Source: Ascidia mentula (lineage: Eukaryota > Chordata > Ascidiacea > Phlebobranchia > Ascidiidae). From it: a stretch of DNA of 64,000 nucleotides. Each line of letters opens with the position of its first letter. Within the stretch, counting starts at the first letter, position 1. The translations under genes were made by a program, and so were the position numbers. Positions 21,999-33,535 of the stretch are shown one piece after another. The stretch covers positions 2,857,001 to 2,921,000 of the forward strand of contig OX387205.1 of NCBI GenBank assembly GCA_947561715.1, read 5' to 3'. The notes beneath the pieces are model-generated. The model ran no database searches. It was not told the origin of the DNA and was given only the letters and a program-made list of their open reading frames with translations.

Positions 21999-24900
21999 AT
22001 GGAAGAAAACACAGGATTGTCACCAGTTGAACCGGATGCAGATGGCGTTTTACCCGTTTTACCTTCAACTGCACCGCAACCAATAGATATGGTAAGTGTT
22101 TCCTGACTTGTTCATGACAATTCAAAAACCGTTATTTTGGTCAAATGTTGGGAGCAATGTTGTGCAAAGGGGATTTATTTTAATTTTGCCCTTCATCAAC
22201 TATCAGCTTCAGTGAGGGCACTAAAGTATGCGAGTTACAATAAGACAGTCACTTTTGTGTTAAGAATGATTTCCCTCCCAAGGTATGTGACATGTTTCGA
22301 CCAAATACTGATCACAACTGCATTCAGACCTGCCACATGTTTTTGCAATTCAGTTTTGCAAAACCATTATTTTTGTAAAAACAAACACGAAACAAAGATT
22401 AAAAACGCCAATTCTGAAAAGATTTTATCATTACATGAAAAGTAACTTCGCCATACAAAAGATTGAAAGCTTAAATAGGAATAGACAAAAATAAATCTTA
22501 TTATTCTTGAAGATAACAACTTCATCTCGCCGCCTATTAAATGTTTACGCCACAAAAAATATCTTGTTTTTCGAATTTAGAATAACTATATGTGCAAAAA
22601 AAGCCATAATATTGCAAAGCTGCAGACAGGGTGTGTGCACGCACTGTTTCGACCTGCAAGGTCTCATACCACAAGGTACCACAAAGTGGAGACTAGTGTG
22701 CCTGCTAGTGTGAAAGCTAGCACAGTGTCACTCCACAGCTGCACTGATGAGACATTACAGGTCGAAACAGTGCGTGTACACACCCTGTCTGCAGCCTTAG
22801 AATAACTAGTTTTTTTAAAAATGTACTGCTCTTCTGACATAAAATATACGTGCTGAAATACATCTTTAAATTGCAATATGCCTGGCAGCAACAGGAATTT
22901 CAACTAGTTTCTTGCCTGACCTTACTCTAGAAATAGTTTCTCTCGTTTCCCACGAAATCGCAGTCACTAAAGAACAGGCATAATTAAGTCAAACAGGAAT
23001 AGTCAACACAGCAATATTTCATTATATTGCATGATAGGCAGGATCGCCACAATGCGAAGGTCTTTGCTTGCGTTCACAGCTATCGTATCGAGATCATTAG
23101 GCTCTTTGCAGCCCAGGCATTGCAGCCTAGCTGGATTTGACACTTTTTCCTGACATTTTGGAGCTGATTATAGGGGTAGAGAACCCTCTACGTACATAAG
23201 GTTGTTAAGTTGTGCGCTTGCGCACCATTGCATCGTGACCACAATATATCCCGCGAAACCACTGAGCTCCTGTAGCTCAGTTGGTAGAACGTTGGGCCTG
23301 GTTTGCCCAGGGTCGTGAGCATTGCAGCCTAGCTGAATCAACCGCTATTTCCTGACAAGTCGGAACGCGATCAGAATAAATCAAGCTACCGGTGAAGTTT
23401 GAACTCACAATCCTAGGTCGACCTGGTCCAACTCTCTATCGACTGAGCTATAGGAATTTGATGTTTCATATCTCGCTCCGGCGTGTAAGGAAAAGTAACA
23501 GATCCAGCTAGGCTGCAATGTCTGAGTCGCGAAGCCTGAATACTCAAAAACCTATTATGCAAAAACTCTGGTTTTTGTGATTTCATGAAGTCGAAGAGAA
23601 CTTTTTACAAAATTTTTGTTGAAAATAGGTCGCCCAACCACTGAAAAACGAAGAGTCAGACAACGATTCCAGGGAATCAGTAAGTACCGTACACTATGTT
23701 TAAAATATACACAACAAAACTCCATTGCTATTGTGACAGCACAGTGAATTTAGGCCCAATTTAATTTCCCGTAGAACTTGTATGCGAGAGTAAATAGTGT
23801 CATTACGTATATTAATATAATAGCCGGGCAAGCTTTTGTTATAATATAAATGTGAATCAAAAGTAACTTCAATGATATCGGCAAAAAGGTTTGTGTTCTG
23901 ATGTAGGTAAAACCATGCTATAAGCTGTGCAAATTCCACATGGCTGTATTTAAACCACGGCTTTTTGGCCATTAACCAATGCACCGACAAAAATGATGTA
24001 ACTAAAATTTCTTGGATTTCTTACTTACGCAATAAAACAGAGTAATATCTGTTCGGTTTGTTTGAAAAACTGATAAATTGGCCAGACCCCTTCAGTTTTC
24101 TGCCTATGTACTCCGCAGAAATTTTTTAAATATAACGGATAGTGTTATAACAAAATTAACGAAAAGATAAAGAAAGATTCTTGTGAAAGACGTTTGTCAA
24201 ATTTAACCTACTGAAAAATAGTTCAACGTGGAAGAAAGCACAGGATCGTCATCAGCTGAATCGGATGCCGTTGGCTTTTTTTCTGTTGCAGCACCTTCTA
24301 ATGATCAATTATTGACTTCAAATGCACAACTCACAAAACGCCTACAAGATTTGATGGTAAGTGTTCCTTGACTTGTTAAAAACAATTCACAAACCGTTAT
24401 TTTGGTCAAACGTTGTGCAAAGGAGATTAATTTTAATTTTGCCCTTCATCAGCTATCAGCTTCGATGAGGGCACTAAAGTAAGCGAGTTACAATAAGACA
24501 GTCACTTTTGTGTTGAGAATGATTTCCTTCCCAAGGTATGTGACATGTTTCGACCAGATACTGATCACAACTCCATTCAGACCTACCACATGTTTTTGCA
24601 ATTCAGTTTTGCAAAACCATTATTTTTGTAAAAACAAACACGAAACAAAGATTAAAAACGCTAATTCTGAAAAGATTTTATCATTACATGAAAAGTAACT
24701 TCGCCATACAAAAGATTGAAAGCTTAAATAGGAATAGACAAAAATAAATCTTATTATTCTTGAAGATAACAACATCATCTCGCCGCCTATTAAATGTTTA
24801 CGCCACAAAAAATATCTTGTTTTTTGAATTTAGAATAACTAGTTTTTTAAAAATGTACTGCTCTTCTGACATAAAATATACGTGCTGAAATACATCTTTA

Positions 24901-27900
24901 AATTGCAATATGCCTGGCAGCAACAGGAATTTCAACTAGTTTCTTGCCTGACCTTACTCTAGAAATAGTTTCTCTCGTTTCCCATGAAATCGCAGTCACT
25001 AAAGAACAGGCATAATTAAGTCAAACACGACCACTTATGCTGGTCAACACAGCAATATTTCATTATATTGCATGATAGGCAGGATCGCCACAATGCGCAG
25101 GTCCTTGCTTGCGTTCACAGCTATCGTATCGAGATCATTAGGCTCTTTGCAGCCCAGGCATTGCGGCCTAGCTGGATTTGACACTTTTTCCTGACATTTT
25201 GGAGCTGATTATAGGGGTAGAGAACCCTCTACGTACATAAGGTTGTTAAGTTGTGCGCTTGCGCACCATTGCATCGTGACCACAATATATCTCGCGAAAC
25301 CACTGAGCTCCTGTAGCTCAGTTGGTAGAACGTTGGGCCTGGTTTGCCCAGGGTCGTGAGCATTGCAGCCTAGCTGAATCAGCCGCTATTTCCTGACAAG
25401 TCGGAACGCGATCAGAATAAATCAAGCTACCGGTGAAGTTTGAACTCACAATCCTAGGTCGACCTGGTCCAACTCTCTATCGACTGAGCTATAGGAATTT
25501 GATGTTTCATATCTCGCTCCGGCGTGTAAGGAAATGTAACAGAACCAGGTAGGCTGCAATGCCTGAGTCGCGAAGCCTGAATACTCAATAACATATTATG
25601 CAAAAAAAAAGGTTTTTGTGATTTCATGAAGTCGAAGAGAACTTTTTACAAAATTTTTGTTGAAAATAGGTCGCCCAACCAATGAATTAAAATATACACA
25701 ACAAAACTCCATTGCTATTGTGACAGCACAGTGAATTTAGGCCCAATTTAATTTCCCGTAGAACTTGTATGCGAGAGTAAATAGTGTCATTACGTATATT
25801 AATATAATAGCCGGGCAAGCTTTTGTTATAATATAAATGTGAATCAAAAGTAACTTCAATGATATCGGCAAAAAGGTTTGTGTTCCGATGTAGGTAAAAC
25901 CATGTTATAAGCTGTGCAAATTCTCGTGACAGTAATTTCCACATGGCTGTATTTAATCCACGGCTTTTTGGCCATTAACCAATGCACCGACAAAAATGAT
26001 GTAACTAAAATTTCTTGGGTTTCTTATTTACGCAAACAAACAGAGTAATATCTGTTCGGTTTGTTTGAAAAACTGATAAATTGGCCAGACCCCTTCAGTT
26101 TTTTGCCTACGTACTCCGCAGAAAATTTTTAAATATAACGGATAGTGTTATAACAAAATTAACGAAAAGATAAAGTTGTGAAAGACGTTTGTCAAATTTA
26201 ATCTACTTTAAAATAGTTCAACATGAAAGAAAGCACAGGATCGTCATCAGCTGAATCGGATGCTTCCATACAAATCACAAAATGCATAAAAGATTTGATG
26301 GTAAGTGTTTCTTGACTTGTTTATAACAATTTACAAACCGTTATTTTGTTTTTTTACATCTATAGCAGAAGTATTTGCAAACATTTCGAAGTATTATTTT
26401 GAACAGTATTTCTAACAGTTTTTAGCCCAGCAAGGCCAAATATTTGAATGTATTTAAATACAAATACTTAAAAACAGACATGGTATTAATATCGTTATTC
26501 ATGACAATTAAAATATACTGAAAAAAGCCAAAAAAAACTATTCGCGTGTTTTTCGCAGTGATCGATTGTTAAAGTCCTATTAAACATAATCAGTTAAACA
26601 TAAACAAAATCAGCCAATAACCTATGCATTTGCAATGTAAGCAGCAAAATGTCTCTTTGCCGAAACAAAATCTTGTCTACATCTTGTAAAATCCCATCAG
26701 TGCAACTTTTTTTTATACAAAGATAAAAAAGAGTAACAGACAATCAGCGCCAGTGTATGATCCTTTCAATGACAATTTTGCCTATGGCCACCGTTAGTTT
26801 CTTGCCAGACGTTCAAAGTAAATAGGGTGATAGCAAAAACGACAAAATATTCACGGACCGAGGGCAAACTTACAACTGCACATGCGTAAAAACACTGTGT
26901 TTAACACGCAAAAGAGATGAAGAAGGAAGTAAGGGCAGTGACGTAGTAGCTGAAAAGTAAAAGCCCATGGTCAACACTGAACTGCACAGGCTCATTCCTT
27001 TGGTCGTTTTATAGAGAAATCGTGAGGTAGCCTGACAATTATTTTTTTGTAGAGCATCTCCCAAGACAATGCTATCATGGACGAAAGTGGAAGTAGACCT
27101 ACGAATGTTGATGGTGTTTTTTTTAATGACTCCCCTATTTATCACGTAAGGTTGTGCATTTTAACAATCCTGATACATAATTGGCTCTATTGTTCATACT
27201 TTTTTGTGTGAGCTCAAATCAAATACGAGATATGCAAGCTTTCTTGTTATGGCAATGTTTGGAATTCTTGAGTTAAGGTGTCTGTATTGGCAATTGAAAC
27301 ATCGGACTACACAACATTGCTACAACTGCGTTTCACTTGCCCCAAAATGTACAGCTTTTAAAACATTACTAATATTTTATGTCTTTCAGCCTACTTTCAA
27401 CATTTATGTTTACGGAGGTATGTGTTTTTTACCATATACATTTTGTTTGAACAAAATAAACTTACATGATTGCAGAAAGTAAAACGGCTGTGGAATATAC
27501 ATTGAAAGAAACAGCAGTGATCGGAGAAGGAGCAGATTTGTCCAAAATATTTTTGTATGGATATTTGTTTGGATTGTTTTTATTAAAAAGAACAATTTAA
27601 TTGACGCGATCCATATTGCAATATGAAAACGTATGAATTGCCAAAAAGTCTAATGTTTCTGAAAACATTGTAGAATTTTCGGGGTAAACTTAGCCTGAAA
27701 ACATCAAAAAACATGTCATAGTATTTTCAACTTAAAAACACAAAACGGCAAATAAGTTAATGACTTGGTCTTCAAGTGGATTAGTAAAACGTTGACCTTG
27801 CGTCAAGCATTATTTTTGTAGATGCATTCGAACAAAGGACAACAAATATTGTGTCGCAAAATGCGTTGATCGAAACATATGTAGAAAACCGTATGAAGAA

Positions 27901-29955
27901 CAAAAAGTTCTGAACATGTGCGACAATCAAAACATTGTTAGATATTTTGGTTCCTTTGAAAAGGTAAAAAAAGTTAAAAGTTAACAAATAACGTTCGTTA
28001 TAAACCATATTCTTTTTTTTCAGGGTATTTGTCTGTATTTTGTCATAGAACTATGCGAGGGAGATGTTGAAAAAGTATTTTCTATTTGTTAAAATGTGTG
28101 TGTATTGTTACCTAAATTAACATTTATTTAGTGGGTGTCCAGCCAATGTGGAAAAACAGAAAACCCGATAAATGTTGAGAATGGTTTAAAAATGGAAGTC
28201 AATTACTTGGAGTATTTTGATGTCACTGCACACGAAATTATTCGACAGTCGATTACTGGTTTAAAGCATCTTCATGGAATGGGCATAGGTTGTATTTCTG
28301 ATTTTCTGATGATCATTTTTACCTGCGTTACATATGTAACTGTATTAAAACATTACAGTCCATCGTGATATCAAACCAGGAAATTTCCTCCTTAAAAAGG
28401 ATATAAGAGGGAAAGTTTGGATAAAGGTCGCAGATTTTGGGGTGAGTCGAAAACGGAGTCACGATCAATCAAAGAATTTTACGAAAGCGGCGGGAACCGC
28501 GTCTTACATGGCCCCGGAATGTTACGGCGACAACATTGAGCCCGTATGTTCAAACTTTTCATGAAAACGAAATTTATAAATTCTAAGTTTTTTCAGAAAT
28601 TTAGCAGCGATATATTTGCACTGGGTGTTTACATACATTATGTTCTCACTCCTGGCAAATATATGTTTGGAGATAAACCTTTCCAACACGAGGCAAATAT
28701 TCGAAACAAGCAACCACCAACTTTCAAGTATTTACTTGGTACTGAAAACACACAGACTCTATATATTACAGCGGAACAAAAAATTACAGCCTGCGTCTTG
28801 GTCCAAAAAATGGTTTCTTATGATGTGGAAAAACGACCAACTTTGCAGGATGTTGAGAAACATCCAGCACTGTGGGATATTCAAAAAAAAATCAATTTTA
28901 TTGAGGTAAACTGCGTGTGGCATAGGCAGAGACAGAAATATCCATTTACCGTTAACTGGCTGATGGTCAATAAAAATAAAGTTCGTTTCCTAAAACTTGT
29001 ATTGACACGGGATAATTATACATAATAGTTATAAATGTAAAAATATTACAAAATATTGATTCAAAACTGCTGCTGAAATAGGTTGATTTCGTGAAAAAAG
29101 TATTTTTATTGTTATTATATTATAAAGTATCAATAACAGAGGCATCGTTTGTAAACACACTTAAAATTGCTGCAAAGCCGAGGTTGAACGATACTGCAAG
29201 GACGTGCAATTTGTATAACAAAATCATTAACAAGCGTAATATATGATTTCAACTAACGTTTAACTCATTTAAGGACTAAAAGTGTAGGATATCTCATATA
29301 AATCACTTGCCGTCGTTTTCAGAAAGTTCGCACGGTTGTACAAGGAGGCATCAAATCTGGCGAAATAAACAAGGAAGCTTTCAATGAATATAACAAAGAA
29401 TACCTGGAGGATAAACAATATTCTGACGAACCTGAGACAGCAAAGTTCGACTTGAGTGATTACAAAATACCGACAACATCAACCGAAACTCGGAACGAAA
29501 AAAAAAGGGGCGGAATCGAAGACATCATTCGCATACTGCGTAATAAGGTGTGAACTAGAGCCAATAAACCACGAATTGCATGAGGTTGTTTCTCATGTCA
29601 ACAACTACTAACCTGATAATGTGTTTTCGTAGCAAAAATGCAATCAAAAATCTATATTGTTCGCTAATAAGTTGTCGATTATTGCATGCAGATAGTCGAT
29701 TACAAATACTTTCCACTTGGTAAACTTTTTATTTTGACTCTCGCACAGCTTACCTATGAAGAGATTGCTGACAAGCAAGAGTTTTTCAACCTGTTCATTG
29801 AACCCATTCCCCAGATTCTTATTCATTGCTACGATTTCCTTCGTGGTAATGAAAGAATGGCGGAATTTTACCCAAAACGCAACAGTGACGAAGAGCAGAA
29901 GGCAGGAGGGGCAGAAATGAACGAAAATTCTTCTACAACACAAAATGTCATTTAA
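21999..29955 (+). CDS. IRE1-like kinase with KEN domain, copy 1
   Basis: Proposed exons: 21999-22091, 23629-23679, 24222-24356, 26217-26300, 27053-27145, 27390-27417, 27476-27554, 27822-27963, 28024-28074, 28132-28288, 28359-28543, 28597-28905, 29323-29547 and 29692-29955, the last with a likely 42-nt intron at 29720-29761. Phases agree throughout; about 617 aa. The N-terminus is Ser/Thr/Asp/Glu-rich with no signal peptide, luminal domain or ankyrin repeats. The kinase has G-E-G-A-D (near 27520), V-A-K (Lys 27859-27861), H-R-D-I-K-P-G-N (28361), D-F-G (28433-28441) and A-P-E. The C-terminus matches the IRE1/RNase L KEN domain (I-I-R-I-L-R-N-K). Where human IRE1 has Tyr892 and His910 this has Lys and Asp (codon 29698-29700), so RNase activity looks doubtful. 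Probably cytosolic. AATAAA at 30384-30389. Confidence 0.8.
22588..22796. mobile_element. Short inverted-repeat element with 11-nt target duplication
   Basis: It is present only in the first of the two tandem copies. TTAGAATAACT occurs on both sides (22577-22587, 22797-22807) but once at the empty site near 24827. Inverted arms of about 48 bp (22619-22668, 22748-22796) share GCTGCAGACAGGGTGTG and flank about 80 bp. Left of the left arm are about 31 further inserted bases. No coding capacity. Confidence 0.75.
23114..23525. repeat. tRNA-like inverted repeat element, copy 1
   Basis: The ends are inverted copies of CATTGCAGCCTAGCTGGAT. Inside are two tRNA-like heads facing each other. One is on the + strand from 23266, with a good A box TAGCTCAGTTGG (23273-23284). 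The other is on the - strand, about 23400-23458, with TAGCTCAGTCGA. B boxes are poor, so these are tRNA-derived repeats, not working tRNA genes. Confidence 0.6.
23629..23679 (+). other. Candidate cassette exon (17 codons) of KEN kinase 1
   Basis: An AG before 23629 and GTAAGT after 23679 bound a phase-0 stretch rich in Glu, Asp and Ser. In the duplicated segment the matching site near 25668 is cut by a small deletion that removes the splice donor, so only this copy could be used. Confidence 0.5.
24222..24356 (+). other. Duplicated N-terminal cassette exon b of KEN kinase 1
   Basis: This is a 45-codon phase-0 stretch with E-S-T-G-S-S-S-A-E-S-D-A near its start, bounded by TAG and GTAAGT. It is related to the first exon at 21999, but the start ATG is GTG here. 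It is therefore better read as an internal exon after the acceptor at 24220-24221. It ends L-Q-D-L-M like exon c. Confidence 0.6.
25156..25565. repeat. tRNA-like inverted repeat element, copy 2
   Basis: This is the tandem-duplication copy of 23114-23525, with the same two opposed tRNA-like heads and a few substitutions. It moved with the surrounding duplication rather than inserting independently. Confidence 0.6.
26217..26300 (+). other. Duplicated N-terminal cassette exon c of KEN kinase 1
   Basis: This is a 28-codon phase-0 stretch, bounded by TAG and GTAAGT, with E-S-T-G-S-S-S-A-E-S-D-A shared with exon b. It contains an ATG at 26223, so it could serve as an alternative first coding exon or as a skipped or included internal cassette. 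Confidence 0.6.
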
Positions 29956-30567
29956 AACGAACATTCCTGTGGACTATAAGCTAAACCCTGAATGTATATA
30001 GTATTTCAATTACCCCTTGCTGAAAATGATTTTACTGTTTCTTGTTAGTTTTGGTAAAAATGAAGAATGTTTCGCGTGTAACGCCCAATTTTCTGTTTGT
30101 GTTCTGTAACCTTTAATTGCATGAAGTTTAATTACTTGTAAACAGAGCTTAAATTATTGGCAATTATGTACTCACATTTGTTACGTATAAATTTGTGCAG
30201 GCCCATTATTCTAATTGCATAAACTGATAAAAAGTATAAGGACATGTTCGTTTTCGGCGTAACTGTTTTCTGTCCTGTGTTTGAATCGATGTAAATAAGC
30301 TACGCAAATTCCCTGCTATCTTATACAACGCTCAAAACCCCGTGTTTTTAAACGCTGTCCCAATGTGCCTTCTTTCTCCTTATAATAAATAGTAGTTTGC
30401 ATTTTATGTTTTCTGTTTATAACATTTTAGCTCAGATTTAAAGGGTTGCAAGCTGTTAGTTGTTTTGAAACTTGATATGGTCCGTAGTAGCAAAAAGGCT
30501 TAGAACCATTGACGAGTAAGTGCTGCTTGCTTTGGGATTAAACCAAACGGAACAGAGATTCAACACA
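29956..30567. other. 3' flank of KEN kinase 1
   Basis: No gene. The region is similar to 41449-42000 after the second kinase. AATAAA at 30384-30389 is a candidate polyadenylation signal about 430 bp after the stop. Confidence 0.6.
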
Positions 30568-31455
30568 AACGTCAAACCTTCAGTTGGGCGGATGAAGGTT
30601 GATTGTTGTAAGCGACATGACGGAAATCCACAACAACTTCCACGTTTGTTTTATAACTATCTGTAGGCGTTATATACTATGTTGTGTTAAGCGACAATCA
30701 ATCAACAGGGAATATGTTATGTTGGCAATCAACAGCTTATAGAAGAATGAATAATAACAAAAAGTAGGCTGCTTATTTCATAATTTACTTCAAATAGACC
30801 ATGTTGCAATAATTAAGTGCGTAGTTGATGGCTGCGGATGATGTATTTGATTAGGAATTCATACATGTGACGCGGTTGAAGTGAAAATAAACCCAGTGTT
30901 AGATTAAGGCTCTGCTGTCTCTAAAGCAAATTCTGGCACGCGGCATGAAAATTACACTTGTATTGCGGCTACCAAGAATAAGGGTAAAAACACTACAGAA
31001 CATTTACCCCATATAGCTGTGAAGGTGGCGTGGATTTTGGTTGGCCATAAGACACATGATTTGTTTGCGTAATGAAGTTTGCCTATAGTTTGCCGATGCT
31101 ATACCGCACGATTCATGTATCTGCTTAAATTGTAAAGAAGTGATAAAAATGGTCAAGTGTGTAGACAGTTGCAGATTTGTAGCGTTTTGTTGAAACACCG
31201 ATCTGTATTATCAACTATCCTAATGTCTGAAATTTAAGCTTGGTGACTTAAGCTGATACTGTCAACGTTGCCAATATTCCCAATAGCTTTCACTAACTTC
31301 AAAGACAGATTGCAAAAATGTTTGCACTAAATATGAGGAGCATTATAGGAATTAGGTCATTGTTTAATATTGTGTGTAGTCACAGTGGGCAAACTTACCA
31401 GAGGGGTGTTAGTTGACAAAAAAAAATCGCCAGTTAACAAAAGTTTGAACGCGCG
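30568..31455. pseudogene. Decayed remnant of the secreted-protein unit 5' part
   Basis: Blocks align in order to unit A: 30568-30868 with 60-361, 30869-31295 with 3086-3493, 31313-31398 with 3617-3694 and 31400-31455 with 6640-6693. The signal-peptide exon and all later exons of the secreted protein are deleted. It sits at the boundary between the two KEN-kinase units. Nothing coding remains. Confidence 0.75.
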
Positions 31456-31607
31456 TTACCCGGCCACCTTACGAGGTAGCGACATGATATTTGTACACGA
31501 TATAATTCATAGGCTGAAGTTTCTAACAGTAACAAAGTTATTAAAAAAAACATATTCATATTCGGTTATGAATATGATTTGCGTATTATGACATAAGTTG
31601 CGAAAAC

Positions 31608-32207
31608 AAGATTCCCTGGCAAAAATTTTAAAGCAGAGCATTCTACTCGCTTAAACCTTTCAAACGATATTAAAATATTTGAAAAATTCGATAAGGGAAG
31701 TGAAGAAATATGAATTCATATTTTACAAACATGAAAAAACGGTGGTACGATGTACACTTTCGTCGATAAAACCTTGCACAAACCTTGGCCCACGATGTTC
31801 TTTTGCAAAAACAATCTTATACCCTCCTGCTATCGAATGAAATCAAAATTTAACATATTAAGCCAGGGTGGCTGTACGAAATTCAACGATAACTTACTCC
31901 AACCCGACCGTCGCCCGCCGCTCGTTCAAGCCACCAAGCCATACGCATACGCGCCATACATTCGATTGCAGGAGGGTATAAGATTGTTTTTGCAATAGAA
32001 CAGCTTGGGCCAAGGTTTGTGCAAGGTTTTATCGACGAAAGTGTACATCGTACCACCGTTTTTTCATGTTTGTAAAATATGAATTCATATTTCTTCACTT
32101 CCCCTAACGAATTTTCAAATATTTTAATATCGTTTGAAAGGTTTAAGCGCGTAGAATGCTCTGCTTCAAAATTTTTGCCTGCTTCAAAATTTTTGCCAGC
32201 GAATCTT
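31608..32207. mobile_element. Foldback element with about 235-bp inverted arms
   Basis: The left arm 31608-31839 is matched in reverse by 31959-32207 at about 95% by eye, with a 119-bp loop. The ends read AAGATTC and GAATCTT. The right arm has an internal direct duplication of about 20 bp (GCTTCAAAATTTTTGCC twice). There is no coding capacity beyond chance frames. A transcript through it would form a very long hairpin. Confidence 0.85.
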
Positions 32208-32211
32208 GGTT

Positions 32212-32850
32212 ACTACATTCGCTAAAAGCAGGGTTGTAGACTCAACGAAATATTCGTTGACTCGACTTTTATTTGATTTGAACTCTTTACATACGAAGAA
32301 GACAAGATATTTGCGTTTTTCTTGTCCTTTTTTTATGATGTTTTCTTGTGTTTTTATCTATACTCCACTCTACGCTCTACACCTAAATGAACAATTTACT
32401 GCCGTAGGATCCGTTGTTGTTTCAGACCTAGGAGCGCTGCACACCAACATCACAACGTGCAATTGAACATTAGCAAGACCTACAATGATTCAACAAGCGC
32501 AACCTTCATACGATTCCGACCATCTCCAACCAAAACCACCACGTTTGGACTGTCCTCGGGACGTTAAGGTCGATGTGGATCAAAGGAAACGTTCTGAGAA
32601 CCGAGTTTGCGTTTGCGTTTCGATGGGTTTCGCTTTGGCCAGCACGGCCGGGTGGCCACCTTTCGTCACATGCAGCTTGTCTACGACAGACGGTGATTCT
32701 CCGTGAGGAAATCACCTTTACATGGGCGCCTGACTCGATAACCTTAATGGTTTTATCGGTGCCCATGCCATTTCATTTCCTTGTATATTGTTCCTTGCGT
32801 AGTTGCTTTTTTCGCAAAATAAACATGATTTGATTTCCATTCAAGTAATG
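32212..32850. repeat. Dispersed repeat block, copy 2
   Basis: It matches 18610-19290 and opens the second KEN-kinase unit. It begins right after the foldback element, which may have inserted at or near the edge of the duplication. No supported gene. Confidence 0.65.
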
Positions 32851-32929
32851 GCCAAATAAAAATTTTCATGTTGGAATGTTCGCCTGTGGTGATTATATGT
32901 AATAAGAAAGCCCGAGTTGTTCATAAGTT

Positions 32930-33330
32930 CCATATGCTGTGATTGGAGCAACTCTTTGCATTTAGTTTTCCAAATACATCACTATACATGGCGTTTTATA
33001 TCCGGTTTGATTCCTTCCTCGTTGTCCAATGATCTTTTTGTTGGTAGCTTTTTTACGTTTGTGTGGTTTAATACAAACCTTTGCCTTCGGTCTGTTAGAA
33101 AGAGGCCAGTTAACTACCAAGCCCAGTGTAACTTTAAACATGAATGCAGAGAAATATGCGTGATACAAATAGAACCGATGACGTACAGTTACTGGACCCG
33201 TACTGTCAACACGTGACGCGCAAGTTCAGCTTTGGTAGACGTGTCAAGTGTCTGGCTCTGCATTATCGTTGTGCATTTACTTTTGATTACATTAAATTTA
33301 GCAGGAATCCGGCAAATGAAATTATTTTAG
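32930..33330 (+). repeat. Shared 420-bp module, copy upstream of KEN kinase 2
   Basis: This is a diverged copy of 5930-6350, with a short internal deletion near 33190 that removes the middle of the open stretch seen in the channel units. It is about 3 kb upstream of the second kinase. Confidence 0.6.
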
Positions 33331-33535
33331 ATCGCATATCAGTACTTCTTTTGAAATTTTTTTCTCTTTTATAAAGAATGGCGTCACGTAACAAAGCAAC
33401 CAGTGAAGCATGAAAGTCAAATTTCTGGTTGAATGGGCACGGGTGCTTGTGCTGTTGCCAGGGCGATTTTCAGCGAGGTTAACTGTTTAAGTCAACTGGT
33501 CATTTGCTGATGGGTGTTGTTAAAGTGTTAGTTAA

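Larger units (their letters stand above)
22095..26050. repeat. Local tandem duplication inside KEN kinase 1
   Basis: The stretch from about 22095 to 24110 is repeated at about 24376-26050, with high identity by eye through intron sequence, the tRNA-like repeat and the exon-flanking segments. The first copy carries a MITE (22588-22796) that the second lacks. The duplication explains why related cassette exons occur at 21999, 24222 and 26217. Confidence 0.85.

Noticed and set aside
23266-23325. Functional tRNA gene
   Set aside because: The A box is good, but the B box is poor, the acceptor stem does not close, and it lies inside a repeated element.
21999-29955. Canonical IRE1 or RNase L
   Set aside because: No signal peptide, luminal beta-propeller or transmembrane segment as in IRE1, and no ankyrin repeats as in RNase L. 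Only the kinase-KEN half matches.
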